From Streptomyces griseoluteus (GTDB lineage Bacteria; Actinomycetota; Actinomycetes; Streptomycetales; Streptomycetaceae): a stretch of DNA of 64,000 nt. The notes beneath the pieces are model-generated. The model did no database searches. It worked only from the letters and a program-made list of their open reading frames with translations, and was not told where the DNA came from. The position numbers and the translations under genes are program-made. Where the stretch lies: the NCBI RefSeq assembly GCF_004784465.1, contig NZ_SRRU01000013.1:1-64000 (forward strand), read 5' to 3'. Numbering within the stretch: position 1 is the first letter of the stretch; every line of letters starts with the position of its first letter. Below, piece by piece: positions 28,349-37,038 of the stretch.

Positions 28349-29215
28349 TCACCCGGCCAAGGTGGCGCGCGCGGCGGACAGGGCCTGTTCCGCGTAGCCC
28401 CGGCCGAAGAGCACCGCGTGCACCAGCAGCGGGAAGAGCTGATGGGCCCCGACCCGGTCGCGCCAGCCGTCGGCGAGGGGGCTCGTCTCCTGGTAGCCGC
28501 CGAGCACCTGTTCCAGATGGGGGCAGCCGAAGAGGCGGAGCATCGCCAGGTCGGTCTCCCTGTGGCCGCCGTGCGCGGCCGGGTCGATGACGCGGACCTC
28601 ACCGTCGGCGCCCCACAGGACGTTGCCCTGCCACAGGTCGCCGTGGAGGCGCGCGGGCGGCTCGGCGGGACCGGCGAGTGCGGGCAGCCGCTCGCACGCC
28701 GCCTCGATCACCCCGGCCTCGCCCGGCCGGACCGTGCCCGCGTCGACGGCGGAGCGCAGGTACGGCAGCACCCGGTGCTCGGCGTACCAGGAGGGCCAGT
28801 CGTCGCCCCGGACGTTCCGCATCGGCGCCCGGCCGATGTACGCGTCCTCGGGTCCGTCCGGCGGGGCGGCGCCGAACGCGGGGGCGCCGGAGGCGTGCAG
28901 CGTGGCCAGCGCGCGGCCGAAGCGCGTGGCGGCCCCGGCGTCGGGGGCGCCGGTCGGCACCCGTTCGCTGACCAGGGACCACTCGTCGTGCCCGAGCACC
29001 TCCGGCACCCGCACCGCACGCGCGGCACCGAGCCAGCGCAGCCCGGCCGCCTCGGCGCGCACCGCGCCGGGGCCGTCGCCGCGCTTGACCATCACCGTGG
29101 TGCCGTCCTCCAGGGTGACCTCGGCGGGCGAGCCGGTCCCCACCGGGCCGCCCGTGACCCGGCGCCCGGTCAGCCGGGACACGGTCAGCGCTGGGTCTTC
29201 GACTTGCTCGATCAC
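28349..29215 (-). CDS. Fructosamine kinase family protein
   Basis: 288 residues with aminoglycoside-phosphotransferase-like kinase fold: LHGDLWQGNVLWGADGEVRVIDPAAHGGHRETDLAMLRLF (shown as LHGDLWQGNVLW / VRVIDPAAHGGHRETDLAML) contains the catalytic Asp, the Asn and the metal-binding Asp. Phosphorylates ketosamines or ribulosamines of glycated proteins so they can be released. GTG at 29215 begins MIEQVEDPALTV-type N-terminus. Monocistronic, with a terminator behind it. Family assignment is clear, physiological substrate not. Confidence 0.92.
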   Translation of the reverse strand: MIEQVEDPALTVSRLTGRRVTGGPVGTGSPAEVTLEDGTTVMVKRGDGPGAVRAEAAGLRWLGAARAVRVPEVLGHDEWSLVSERVPTGAPDAGAATRFGRALATLHASGAPAFGAAPPDGPEDAYIGRAPMRNVRGDDWPSWYAEHRVLPYLRSAVDAGTVRPGEAGVIEAACERLPALAGPAEPPARLHGDLWQGNVLWGADGEVRVIDPAAHGGHRETDLAMLRLFGCPHLEQVLGGYQETSPLADGWRDRVGAHQLFPLLVHAVLFGRGYAEQALSAARATLAG

Positions 29216-29552
29216 GGCCCCAGAGTACGACCCGCAAAAGCCCAGCCACGTCAGGAACTTCGAGCATGGCTACGACGGTTTTCGGCCAAGTTTGCCCGGA
29301 ATGCGGGGCGGTGACGTCCGTTTCGCACTTACGGGCGGCCGAAGGTCCCCGCCCGCCCGCCGGACGGGTAACCGGCTGGGCCGTTCGGGGGTCGCACCGG
29401 CGTGTCGCTGGGACAGACGGGTGGAGAGCTGACCCGGCTGGACGGCCCGGATGGTGCGCGGCGCCGGGCGGTCCGACGGTGGATCATGTCGAGGCCGGGT
29501 CATGTCAGCCGATGAGGAATCCGCTGCCCGGCCACGGCGGAAGGACACCGAC
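29216..29552. other. Divergent intergenic region
   Basis: About 337 bases between fructosamine kinase (minus) and the surface protein (plus). Promoters for both are expected. I see no clear consensus promoter, strong palindrome or small gene. Confidence 0.4.
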
Positions 29553-30131
29553 ATGCGCTCTGCCCGCATTCTCCTCGCCACGGCGGCCGCGTCCGCCGCC
29601 CTCGCCCTGGCTCCCGGCGCCGCGCTCGCCGCGGACGACGGAGGGCGGGACGACTCCTCCTACAACAAGCAGCACGACAGCGACTCCGACCGGGACAAGG
29701 GCTCCGGCGACAAGGAGTCCGGGGGCCGCGACTCCGGCGGCAAGGGCTCCGGCCGTGACTCCTACGACTCCGACTCCGACAGCCCGCGCGGTGGCATGCA
29801 CACCGGCGGCGGCGCCCTCGCGGCCGTCCGCAGCGACGATTGGAGCTCCGGCTCCGGCTCCGGTTCCGGCGACAGCCGCTTCGACCCGGAGAGCTACAAG
29901 GACAAGGGCGACGGCGGCGGCAGCGGCAGCGGCAGCGGCGGCAAGGACAGCGGGGGCAGGGACTCCGGCGGCAAGGACGACTCCGACGGGCCGCGCGGCG
30001 GCATGCACACCGGTGGCGGCGCCCTCGCCGGTTCGGGTGGCGTGACCACGGGCGGCGTCGCGGTCCTCGCCGCCGGTGCCCTCGGCGCCTACGCGCTGCG
30101 CCGCAAGAAGGCGGCCGGTCCGGCCTCCTGA
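29553..30131 (+). CDS. Low-complexity surface protein with duplicated PRGGMHTGGGALA motif
   Basis: 192 residues. Signal peptide 1-26 (ILLATAAASAALALAPGAALA). The mature region is Asp/Ser/Gly/Lys-rich and probably extended. The motif PRGGMHTGGGALA occurs twice, at 78-90 and 147-159; the second precedes a hydrophobic segment (164-181) and a RRKK tail, the layout of a sortase sorting signal, yet no LPXTG-type sequence is present. ATG at 29553 follows GGAAGG. The class F sortase gene is 115 bases downstream, so this is its likely substrate (inference). Confidence 0.85.
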   Translation: MRSARILLATAAASAALALAPGAALAADDGGRDDSSYNKQHDSDSDRDKGSGDKESGGRDSGGKGSGRDSYDSDSDSPRGGMHTGGGALAAVRSDDWSSGSGSGSGDSRFDPESYKDKGDGGGSGSGSGGKDSGGRDSGGKDDSDGPRGGMHTGGGALAGSGGVTTGGVAVLAAGALGAYALRRKKAAGPAS

Positions 30132-30156
30132 CCGTTCCCGAGACCCCGGGGGCCGT

Positions 30157-30189
30157 GGCCGCCGTCGACGCCGTACCGCGTCGGCGGCC
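30157..30189 (+). terminator. Possible attenuating hairpin between surface protein and sortase
   Basis: GGCCGCCG (30157-30164) pairs with CGGCGGCC (30182-30189), with further partial pairing inside. It may reduce read-through from the abundant substrate gene into the sortase gene. Confidence 0.4.
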
Positions 30190-30246
30190 CGCGCCCCCCC
30201 TTGATCCAGATCCCTGTGCTGCCGTGCCCGAGCGAGGTGGTGTCCG

Positions 30247-30879
30247 ATGGCAGCAGACCCTTCCGGTGACAACGCGGGCCGGGGCGGCGGCCGGCTGACG
30301 CTGTGGGGGGCGGCCGTCGCCATCCTGGCGCTCAGCGTCTTCGGCGGCCACCACGGCACGGGCGACGGCACCGGCACGGCCCGCACCGCGACCGCGACGG
30401 CGGGCGCGATCCAGGCGGGAGCCCCGCTGCCCCGCTCGGCGCCCACCCGGCTGCGCATCCCCAAGATCGGCGTGGACGCGCCCTTCACCGCCCTCGTCCT
30501 CGCCTCGAACGGCCAGTTGGAGCCCCCGCCCGCGGGCAACACCAACCTCGTCGGCTGGTACAGCAAGGGCGCCTCGCCCGGCGAGAAGGGCACCTCCGTC
30601 ATCGCCGGCCACGTGGACACGGCCACCTCGGCGGCCGTCTTCGCCCGCCTCGACGACCTGGCGCCCGGCGACCGCTTCTCGGTGGAGCGGGCCGACGGCA
30701 ACACCGCCAACTTCGTCGTGGACAGCGCCGACACCTTCGCCAAGGACGACTTCCCCAGCCAGCGGGTGTACGCGAACGCCAAGCGTCCCGAGGTCCGGCT
30801 CATCACCTGCGCCGGGGACTACGACCACTCGGCCAAGGACTACACGGAGAACCTGGTCGTCTTCGGCCACCTCGTCTGA
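30247..30879 (+). CDS. Class F sortase
   Basis: 210 residues with one N-terminal membrane anchor (about 17-35, LTLWGAAVAILALSVFGG). Sortase fold: RLRIPKIGVDAPF, catalytic His in VIAGHVDTATSAAVF, catalytic Cys in RLITCAGDYD, with an Arg in this C-terminal region (VRLITC). This C-terminal pattern and the short length identify the actinobacterial class F. It should attach the neighbouring surface protein, or another, to the cell envelope. ATG at 30247 with GAGGTGG. Convergent with the SGNH hydrolase gene, only 16 bases apart. Confidence 0.93.
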   Translation: MAADPSGDNAGRGGGRLTLWGAAVAILALSVFGGHHGTGDGTGTARTATATAGAIQAGAPLPRSAPTRLRIPKIGVDAPFTALVLASNGQLEPPPAGNTNLVGWYSKGASPGEKGTSVIAGHVDTATSAAVFARLDDLAPGDRFSVERADGNTANFVVDSADTFAKDDFPSQRVYANAKRPEVRLITCAGDYDHSAKDYTENLVVFGHLV

Positions 30880-30895
30880 CCCGGCGGCCCCGCGC

Positions 30896-32074
30896 TCACC
30901 GGGCGCGGGGCGCCAGGGGGCCGTCGGAAGCGAAGGCGAGCTTCGCGAACCGCTCGCCGATCCGCCGGTGCGCGGCGCCGTCCGGGTGGAGCCCGTCGGG
31001 CAGCGGCAGCTCCGCGAAGTCGGCCTCGCCGTACAGCTCGCGTCCGTCGAGCAGGTGCAGATGCGGGTCCTCGGCGGAGCGCTGCGCCACGATCCGGGCC
31101 AGTTCGGCCCGAACGGCGTTCAGCGTCAGCTTGCCCCGGGCGGCCTCCGCGGGGTCCCCGGCCGCGCGGAACGCGAGGCGCCCCTCGCTCAGTGCGGAGA
31201 GGTCCGGCATGGTGGGGCCGGGGGTGTCCTCGTGCATCGGGCACAGGATGGGGGAGACCACGAGCAGCGGTGTGCCGGGGTGGCCCTCGCGGATGGTGTC
31301 CAGGAAGCCGTGCACGGCGGGCCCGAACGCCCGAAGCCGCATCAGGTCGGTGTTGACCAGGTTGATGCCCAGTTTGACGCTGATCAGATCGGCCGGGGTG
31401 TCCCGCAGCGCGCGGGCGGTGAACGGGTCCAGCAGGGCGCTGCCGCCGAGGCCCAGGTTGACCAGCTCGACCCCGCCGAGCGAGGCGGCGACGGCGGGCC
31501 AGACACCGGTCGGGCTCGCCGCGTCCGAGCCGTGGCTGATGGAGCTGCCGTGGTGCAGCCACACCGGCCGCTCGGAGGCGGGTACGGGCGCCGCAGGCGC
31601 GTCGGTGCGCAGGGCGACCAGCTCGGTGGTCTCGTTGTGCGGCAGCCAGATCTCCACGGTCTTGTCCTCGGCGGACAGCCCGCTGAAGCGGGCGGTGCCG
31701 ACCGGACCGGGAGTCAGTTCGCCGGCGCCGGTGGTCATGTCGAGGGTCAGCGTGTCGCCGCCGCTGACCGTGGCGCTGCCCGCCGGGCGGCCGTCCACCA
31801 GCAGGTCGTAGACGCCGTCCGGGCGCGGTGGTGCGCCCAGGTAGGCCCGCTTGGTGGGCACGGTGTCCAGCTCGATCACGGTGGCACGGGTGCGGAACAC
31901 CAGCCGTACGCCGGAGGGCTGGGACTCCACCATGTGCAGTTGCGGGTCGGCGCACTGGGCGCGGGCCCGCGCGGGCAGCCGGTGGGGGAGGAGGCCACGC
32001 TCGGTGCGCTCCAGTTCCAGGGCGCCCCGGACGAGGTCGGCGGTGAGGGGGGTGCTGGTCCAGTCGGTGGTCAT
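30896..32074 (-). CDS. GDSL/SGNH-type hydrolase
   Basis: 392 residues. N-terminal beta-rich domain (about 1-165) followed by an SGNH hydrolase domain: block I WLHHGSSISHGSDA with the nucleophile Ser, block II NLGLGGSALLD, block III KLGINLVNT with Asn and block V LPDGLHPDGAAH with the catalytic Asp-His pair. No signal peptide, so it acts in the cytoplasm on an unknown ester. Lies 33 bases downstream of the TetR gene on the same strand, so both are probably in one operon controlled by that repressor. Confidence 0.9.
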   Translation of the reverse strand: MTTDWTSTPLTADLVRGALELERTERGLLPHRLPARARAQCADPQLHMVESQPSGVRLVFRTRATVIELDTVPTKRAYLGAPPRPDGVYDLLVDGRPAGSATVSGGDTLTLDMTTGAGELTPGPVGTARFSGLSAEDKTVEIWLPHNETTELVALRTDAPAAPVPASERPVWLHHGSSISHGSDAASPTGVWPAVAASLGGVELVNLGLGGSALLDPFTARALRDTPADLISVKLGINLVNTDLMRLRAFGPAVHGFLDTIREGHPGTPLLVVSPILCPMHEDTPGPTMPDLSALSEGRLAFRAAGDPAEAARGKLTLNAVRAELARIVAQRSAEDPHLHLLDGRELYGEADFAELPLPDGLHPDGAAHRRIGERFAKLAFASDGPLAPRAR

Positions 32075-32107
32075 CGGAAGGTCCGTCGGCAGTAGGAACA
32101 GGGCAGT

Positions 32108-32677
32108 TCAGGAGGCGGGCCAGTTGCGCAGGAGGACGTCGAGCGCGTCGAGGACGCGGTCCCAGGACTCCTGCGAACCGGGGGCGCTGTGGTCGAACCC
32201 GCCCGCCGACTCCAGGCCCACATAGCCGCTGAACACGCTGCCCAGCAGGCGTACGGCATGGGTCTGCTCGGGCTCGGCGAGGTCGTAGCCGCGCAGGATC
32301 GCCCGGGTCATCTGGGCATGCCGGACGCCCGCGCTGGCGGCGGCGGTCTCCGGGTCGAGCCGGTACCGGGCCGCCTCGAAGCGGCCGGGGTGCGCGCGGG
32401 CGTAGTCGCGGTAGGCGTTGGCGAACGCGGTCAGGGCGTCCTTCCCGGCCCGGCCCGCGAGGGCCTCGGCGGCGCGGTCGGCCAGCTCCTCCAGGGCGAG
32501 CAGCGCGATCCGGGTGCGCAGGTCGTGGGAGTTGCGCAGATGCGAGTACAGGCTCGCGGTCTTCACGTCGAACCGCCGGGCCAGCGCCGACACCGTGACC
32601 TGCTCGAACCCGGCCTCGTCGGCCAGCTCCGCCCCGGCCCGGACCAGCCGCTCCGTACTCAGCCCCGCACGCACCAT
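32108..32677 (-). CDS. TetR-family transcriptional regulator (WHG-domain type)
   Basis: 189 residues. N-terminal HTH about 20-45 (EQVTVSALARRFDVKTASLYSHL is the recognition region, given as TVSALARRFDVKTASLYSHL). The C-terminal half carries YRDYARAHPGRFEAARY, typical of the WHG ligand-binding domain. ATG at 32677 follows AAGGAGG. A perfect 11-bp-arm palindrome overlaps its own presumed promoter, which supports autorepression and control of the downstream SGNH hydrolase. Ligand unknown. Confidence 0.92.
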   Translation of the reverse strand: MVRAGLSTERLVRAGAELADEAGFEQVTVSALARRFDVKTASLYSHLRNSHDLRTRIALLALEELADRAAEALAGRAGKDALTAFANAYRDYARAHPGRFEAARYRLDPETAAASAGVRHAQMTRAILRGYDLAEPEQTHAVRLLGSVFSGYVGLESAGGFDHSAPGSQESWDRVLDALDVLLRNWPAS

Positions 32678-32711
32678 GGACCCGCCTCCTTGAGAACCTG
32701 ACCGATTATGT

Positions 32712-32736
32712 ATTTGCCTAAAGGGTTTAGGCAAAT
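32712..32736. promoter_or_regulatory. Perfect TetR-type operator overlapping the tetR promoter
   Basis: ATTTGCCTAAA-GGG-TTTAGGCAAAT: 11-base arms, 3-base spacer. On the minus strand it overlaps a possible -35 TTGCCT (32729-32734); a -10-like CATAAT lies at 32705-32710, 18 bases away. About 35-60 bases upstream of the regulator start. Confidence 0.8.
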
Positions 32737-32762
32737 GGGTGGCAGGCGTAGGCAGGTACGCC

Positions 32763-32797
32763 GACGGCCGCCGACCGGAGTGCGGTCGGCGGCCGTC
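32763..32797 (-). terminator. 14-bp stem terminator behind GAPDH
   Basis: Arms 32763-32776 and 32784-32797 are fully complementary with a 7-base loop, 21 bases after the GAPDH stop. Confidence 0.85.
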
Positions 32798-32817
32798 CAG
32801 GGCCGCTACTGGGTCGA

Positions 32818-34272
32818 TCAGACCTCCGGTGCCGGGTACGTCGGGTACTCCACGCCCGAGACGTGCTGGACGACCCGGACCACCTGGCAGGAGTAGCCGA
32901 ACTCGTTGTCGTACCAGAGGTAGAGGATCGCGTTGTCGCCGTCGACCTTCAGGGCGCCCCCGTCGACGATGGAGGCGTTGCGGGAGCCGATGAAGTCGCT
33001 GGATACCGCGTCGGGCGCCGTGGTGAAGTCGATCTGGCGCTTGAGCGGAGAGGTGAGCGACACCTCGCGCAGGTAGTCGTGGACCTCCTCGCGGGTGGTC
33101 TCGCGGCCGAGGCGCAGGTTCAGGATGGCGATCGAGACGTCCGGCACCGGCACCCGGATCGAGCTGCCGGTGATCGGCGCCTTGAGGTCCGGCAGCGCCT
33201 TCGACACGGCGGACGCGGCGCCCGTCTCGGTGATCACCATGTTGAGCGGCGCGGACCGGCCCCGGCGCTCGGCCTTGTGGTAATTGTCCAGCAGATTCTG
33301 GTCGTTGGTGAACGAGTGCACCGTCTCCACGTGGCCGCGCAGCACCCCGTACTCGTCGTCCATGGCCTTCAGCGGCGGGACGATGGCGTTGGTGGTGCAG
33401 GACGCGCAGGACAGGATCTGCTCGTCCGGCTTGATGGTGTCGTGGTTGACGCCGTGCACGATGTTCGGCACGTCACCCTTGCCGGGCGCGGTCAGCACGA
33501 CCTTGTCGATGCCGGGCCGCAGGTGCTTCGACAGGCCCGCGCGGTCACGCCAGTTGCCGGTGTTGTCGATGAGGATGGCGTCGCGGATGCCGTACTCGGT
33601 GTAGTCCACGGAGGACGGGTCGTCGGCGTAGATGACCTTGATCTCGTTGCCGTTGGCGACGATCGTGCTGGCGTCCTCGTCCACCGTGATGGTGCCCTGG
33701 AACTGGCCGTGGATCGAGTCGCGGCGCAGCAGCGAGGCCCGCTTGACCAGGTCACCGGCGGCCTTGGCGCCACCGCCCCGGACCACGACGGCCCGCAGCC
33801 GCAGGCCGTTGCCCGAACCGGCCTTCTCGATCAGCAGGCGCGCGACCAGCCGGCCGATGCGGCCGAAGCCGTACAGCACGACGTCGCGCGGCGCGCGGCG
33901 CTCGATCTTCTCGGCGCCGGTGGCCCCGGCGACCGCCTCGGCGGTGAACTCCGCCACGCTCAGTCCCCGGTCGTCGGCCTTGTACGTCGCGGCCAGCATG
34001 CCGAGGTCGATCTGGGAGGGGCCGAGGTCGAGGGCGGCCAGCGCCTTCAGGAACGGCATCGTCTCGGTGACCGACAGCTCGGCGCCCGCGATCTGCCGGG
34101 CGAAGCGGTGGGTCTTGAGGATGCTGACCACCGACTTGTTCACCAGGGAGCGGCTGTGCAGCAGGACGGTCACGTCCCGCTCGCGGTGCAGCTTCCCGAT
34201 GATCGGGATCATCGACTCCGCGATCTCCTCGCGGTGCTTCCAGTTCGTGAACGAGTCGTCGTTGACAGTCAC
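32818..34272 (-). CDS. gap: Glyceraldehyde-3-phosphate dehydrogenase, long (about 480-residue) type
   Basis: 484 residues, about 145 longer than standard GAPDH. An N-terminal extension (1-125) with NWKHREEIAESMIPIIGKLHR and LLHSRSLVNKS precedes the Rossmann domain (VVLYGFGRIGRLVARLL near 132). Catalytic Cys is in SCASCTTNAIVP; the catalytic-His region reads VETVHSFTNDQN; YDNEFGYSCQVV closes the domain. This is the second GAPDH type found in Streptomyces beside the glycolytic one. GTG at 34272 with a weak site. Monocistronic. Confidence 0.93.
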   Translation of the reverse strand: MTVNDDSFTNWKHREEIAESMIPIIGKLHRERDVTVLLHSRSLVNKSVVSILKTHRFARQIAGAELSVTETMPFLKALAALDLGPSQIDLGMLAATYKADDRGLSVAEFTAEAVAGATGAEKIERRAPRDVVLYGFGRIGRLVARLLIEKAGSGNGLRLRAVVVRGGGAKAAGDLVKRASLLRRDSIHGQFQGTITVDEDASTIVANGNEIKVIYADDPSSVDYTEYGIRDAILIDNTGNWRDRAGLSKHLRPGIDKVVLTAPGKGDVPNIVHGVNHDTIKPDEQILSCASCTTNAIVPPLKAMDDEYGVLRGHVETVHSFTNDQNLLDNYHKAERRGRSAPLNMVITETGAASAVSKALPDLKAPITGSSIRVPVPDVSIAILNLRLGRETTREEVHDYLREVSLTSPLKRQIDFTTAPDAVSSDFIGSRNASIVDGGALKVDGDNAILYLWYDNEFGYSCQVVRVVQHVSGVEYPTYPAPEV

Positions 34273-34445
34273 AGATCTATCTTTCGAGCTAGGCGGCGCT
34301 CATATGGTAAACACACCCTACTTTGATCATCGGAGTCGCCTGTCAGGGGGGTCGGCCCGGGCGCCGTTCCTGAATCAGGGTGGAAGAACACGCGACACCC
34401 TGGCACCGCATTGCACCGCCCGTACCCCATGACCATCGTCGGTGC

Positions 34446-35654
34446 GTGATCACGTATTCCGCATCCCGGCCCGGAGCGGCCACCGCCCCCGGGCCGCCGC
34501 GCCGCCGTGCACTGCCCCTGATCGTCCGCCACCGGGCACCGCACGGCGCCCTCCTCGCCCTCACGCTGTTCGCCGCCGTCCGCGCGGCGGGCATCGCCGC
34601 CGTGATCGCCACCAACGCGCTGACCGACCGTCCCCTGGTGCGCAACCTCGCCCACTCCTGGGACTCGCGCTGGTACCTCAACATCGCCGCGCACGGCTAC
34701 GGCCGGCTCATCTGGATCACTCCCACCGGGGGAGTGCAGAGCGACTGGGCCTTCTTCCCGCTGTACCCGGCCCTCGTCCGGGCCGCCGACACCGCCCTCC
34801 CGCTCACCCCGGCCGCGGCGGCCATGCTCATCTCCTGGACAGCCGCCGTCGTCGCCGCGTACGGCGTCTACCTCATCGGCCACCATCTGTACGGCCGCGC
34901 CACCGCCACCGCCCTCGTCGCGCTGTGGGCCGCTCTGCCGCACGCGGTGGAGCTGACCATCGCGTACACCGAGTCCCTCTTCGCCGCCCTGGCCGCCTGG
35001 TCCCTGTACTGCGTGCTCAGGGACCGCTGGCTGTGGGCGGGCACGCTCGCCCTCCTCGCGGGCCTCGCCCGGCCCACCGGCTTCGCCGTGGCGGCCGCCG
35101 TCATCACCGTCGCCGCACAACAGCTCCGGCTGCGGCGCGGACAGGCCGCCCCCGGTGTGTGGGCGGCCGCCCTGCTCGCCCCGCTCGGCTGGCTCGGCTA
35201 CGTCCTCTGGGTCGGCTGGTGCACCGGCGATGTGACGGGCGGCTACTTCGCCGTGCAGGGTGCCTGGGGCTCCCGCGTCGACTTCGGCGCCGGCGCCGCC
35301 CGCTTCGTCGGCGCGCTGCTCGCCCACGGCGGTCAGGTCATCTACCCCGTCGCACTCGCCCTGGTGCTGATCAGCCTGGTGCTGTTCGCGCTGCTCTGCC
35401 TGGAACGCGCCCCGCTGGCCCTGATCGCCTTCGCCGGAGTCCTGGTGCTGCTGGTGGTCCTCGGCTCCGGCTCCTTCTCCTCCAAGCCACGCTTCCTGCT
35501 GCCGGCCTTCCCGCTGCTCATCCCGGCCGCCCGCGCCCTCACCCGCACCTGGCGCACCCGTCCCGCCGCGGCCCTCCTGGTCGGCGGCGCCCTGGCCGTC
35601 GTCTCCGTGCTGTACGGCGCGTACGTCACCGTCCTGGTCCACTCACCCCTGTGA
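34446..35654 (+). CDS. PIG-V-like multi-pass membrane protein (putative mannosyltransferase fold)
   Basis: About 402 residues with nine to ten hydrophobic segments. The loop after the first segment reads AHSWDSRWYLNIAAHGYG, then SDWAFFPLYPALVRA, the pattern of PIG-V/GPI-mannosyltransferase-II-like bacterial proteins, where the Asp is thought to be catalytic. It would use a lipid-linked sugar on the outer face of the membrane. Start uncertain: GTG at 34446 is used, a GTG at 34380 is in frame, and neither has a good ribosome site. Divergent from GAPDH. Confidence 0.85.
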   Translation: MITYSASRPGAATAPGPPRRRALPLIVRHRAPHGALLALTLFAAVRAAGIAAVIATNALTDRPLVRNLAHSWDSRWYLNIAAHGYGRLIWITPTGGVQSDWAFFPLYPALVRAADTALPLTPAAAAMLISWTAAVVAAYGVYLIGHHLYGRATATALVALWAALPHAVELTIAYTESLFAALAAWSLYCVLRDRWLWAGTLALLAGLARPTGFAVAAAVITVAAQQLRLRRGQAAPGVWAAALLAPLGWLGYVLWVGWCTGDVTGGYFAVQGAWGSRVDFGAGAARFVGALLAHGGQVIYPVALALVLISLVLFALLCLERAPLALIAFAGVLVLLVVLGSGSFSSKPRFLLPAFPLLIPAARALTRTWRTRPAAALLVGGALAVVSVLYGAYVTVLVHSPL

Positions 35655-35714
35655 CCCGCGCCGGTGCGAAGGTGCGGAAAGCGGGTAGGCGGGGGCTTCG
35701 AGGAAAGGACGACC

Positions 35715-36035
35715 ATGACGACCTACGTGATCACCGTGCCCGGCACCTTCACCACGGACATCGAGGCCGACACCCGCACCCGGCTGGGCCGGGCCCTGCG
35801 TCCCGCGGACCCGCACGGCACCGGCCTGGGCAGCGCCGAGGACCTCGACACCGTCAACGTCAACGAGGACGGCACCTTCACCCTCCACCTCACCGTCGAG
35901 GCCGACAACAACAAACACGCCGAGCAGGAGGCCCGCCGCCTCGCGGACGAGGCCCTGCGCACCGTCGGGCTGGACGAGAACACCGCACCGCTCGGGCCCG
36001 CCGTGATCACCGGCATCGACTCCCAGGTGTACTGA
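35715..36035 (+). CDS. Conserved hypothetical small protein
   Basis: 106 residues with TTYVITVPGTFTTDIEADTR at the start, a central VNVNEDGTFTLHLTVEADN strand pair and a helix KHAEQEARRLADEALRTVGL. Probably a small alpha/beta domain; no signal peptide, no known motif. ATG at 35715 has GAGGAAAGG. It lies 60 bases after the PIG-V-like gene and 94 before a SpoIIE phosphatase gene on the same strand. Function unknown. Confidence 0.7.
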   Translation: MTTYVITVPGTFTTDIEADTRTRLGRALRPADPHGTGLGSAEDLDTVNVNEDGTFTLHLTVEADNNKHAEQEARRLADEALRTVGLDENTAPLGPAVITGIDSQVY

Positions 36036-36129
36036 CGGTCCATGGCGGGCCGCCCCGGACGCTGAATGCGCCTGAATGGGTAAAATCCAGACAACGGCCC
36101 GCCAGGATCACCGCCCACCGGGGTGAACG

Positions 36130-36990
36130 ATGTTCCGCAAGCGCTCCACGGACGAAGGCGACGAGCTGCTGGCCAGACTCGGCTCGCTCACCGCCCAGGC
36201 GCGTGAGCGCGCGGAACAGCAGCGCAGTCAGGTCGAGCTGGCCATCGCCCTCCAGCGCGGCATGCTCCCGCGTGACCTGCCCCGCCGCCCCGGCCTGCAC
36301 CTCGCGGTGCGCTACGCCCCCGCCAACCAGGGCCTCAACGTGGGCGGCGACTGGTACGACGCCTTCGCCATGCCGGACGGCAGGATCGGCCTCACCATCG
36401 GCGACGTCCAGGGACACAACATCGAGGCCGCCGCCTTCATGGGCCAGGTGCGGGCCGCACTGCGCGCGCTCGCCTCCGTCACCAGCGAACCGGGCGAACT
36501 GCTCGCCCGTACCAACGACCTGCTGCTCACTCTCGGCAGCGACCTCTTCGCCACCTGCACCTTCCTCCGGCTGGACCCCGTGACCGGCGTCCTGGAGAGC
36601 GCGCGGGCCGGGCACATCCCCTTCGTCTGGGCCACGGCCGACGGCAAGTCCGGCGTCGTCCACGACATGGGCGGCCCGCCGCTCGGCATCCAGCCCGGCA
36701 TGGACTACCGCGTCACCCGGCACCGGCTCACCACCGGCGGTGTCTTCGTCCTGCTCACCGACGGCGTGGTGGAAGGGCCCTCACTGCACGTCGAGGACGG
36801 CCTGGCCCAGGTGGTCCGCCTCGCGGGCATCGCCGCCGTCGCCGGCCTGAAGGTGCACGCGCTCGCCGCCGCCGTGATCAAGGGTGCCGACCACGTGGGC
36901 CACGACGACGACGCGGCCGTACTCGTCGTCGGCCACGACGGCCCGAACACCCCGGCACCGCCCGCGCAGCCCCGCGTCGTTAGACCATAG
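36130..36990 (+). CDS. Soluble SpoIIE-family (PP2C-type) serine phosphatase
   Basis: 286 residues. N-terminal helix (LTAQARERAEQQRSQVELAI) then the SpoIIE/PP2C domain: GGDWYDAF and IGDVQGHNIEAA with the metal-binding Asp residues, FVLLTDGVVEG and HDDDAAVLVVGH at the C-terminus. All key acidic residues are kept, so it should be active. No sensor domain or membrane segment. Likely acts on an anti-anti-sigma factor in a partner-switching cascade (family knowledge). Confidence 0.92.
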   Translation: MFRKRSTDEGDELLARLGSLTAQARERAEQQRSQVELAIALQRGMLPRDLPRRPGLHLAVRYAPANQGLNVGGDWYDAFAMPDGRIGLTIGDVQGHNIEAAAFMGQVRAALRALASVTSEPGELLARTNDLLLTLGSDLFATCTFLRLDPVTGVLESARAGHIPFVWATADGKSGVVHDMGGPPLGIQPGMDYRVTRHRLTTGGVFVLLTDGVVEGPSLHVEDGLAQVVRLAGIAAVAGLKVHALAAAVIKGADHVGHDDDAAVLVVGHDGPNTPAPPAQPRVVRP

Positions 36991-37038
36991 GCGGCGTTCG
37001 CCTCGCCGCTCCCGGCCGACCGGTGTGAGAGTTGCCGG

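Noticed and set aside
29784..30029. Repeated GGMHTGGG-coding DNA considered as a DNA-level repeat or CRISPR-like element
   Set aside because: The two copies are in frame within one gene, differ at third positions and have no spacer structure, so they are a protein motif.
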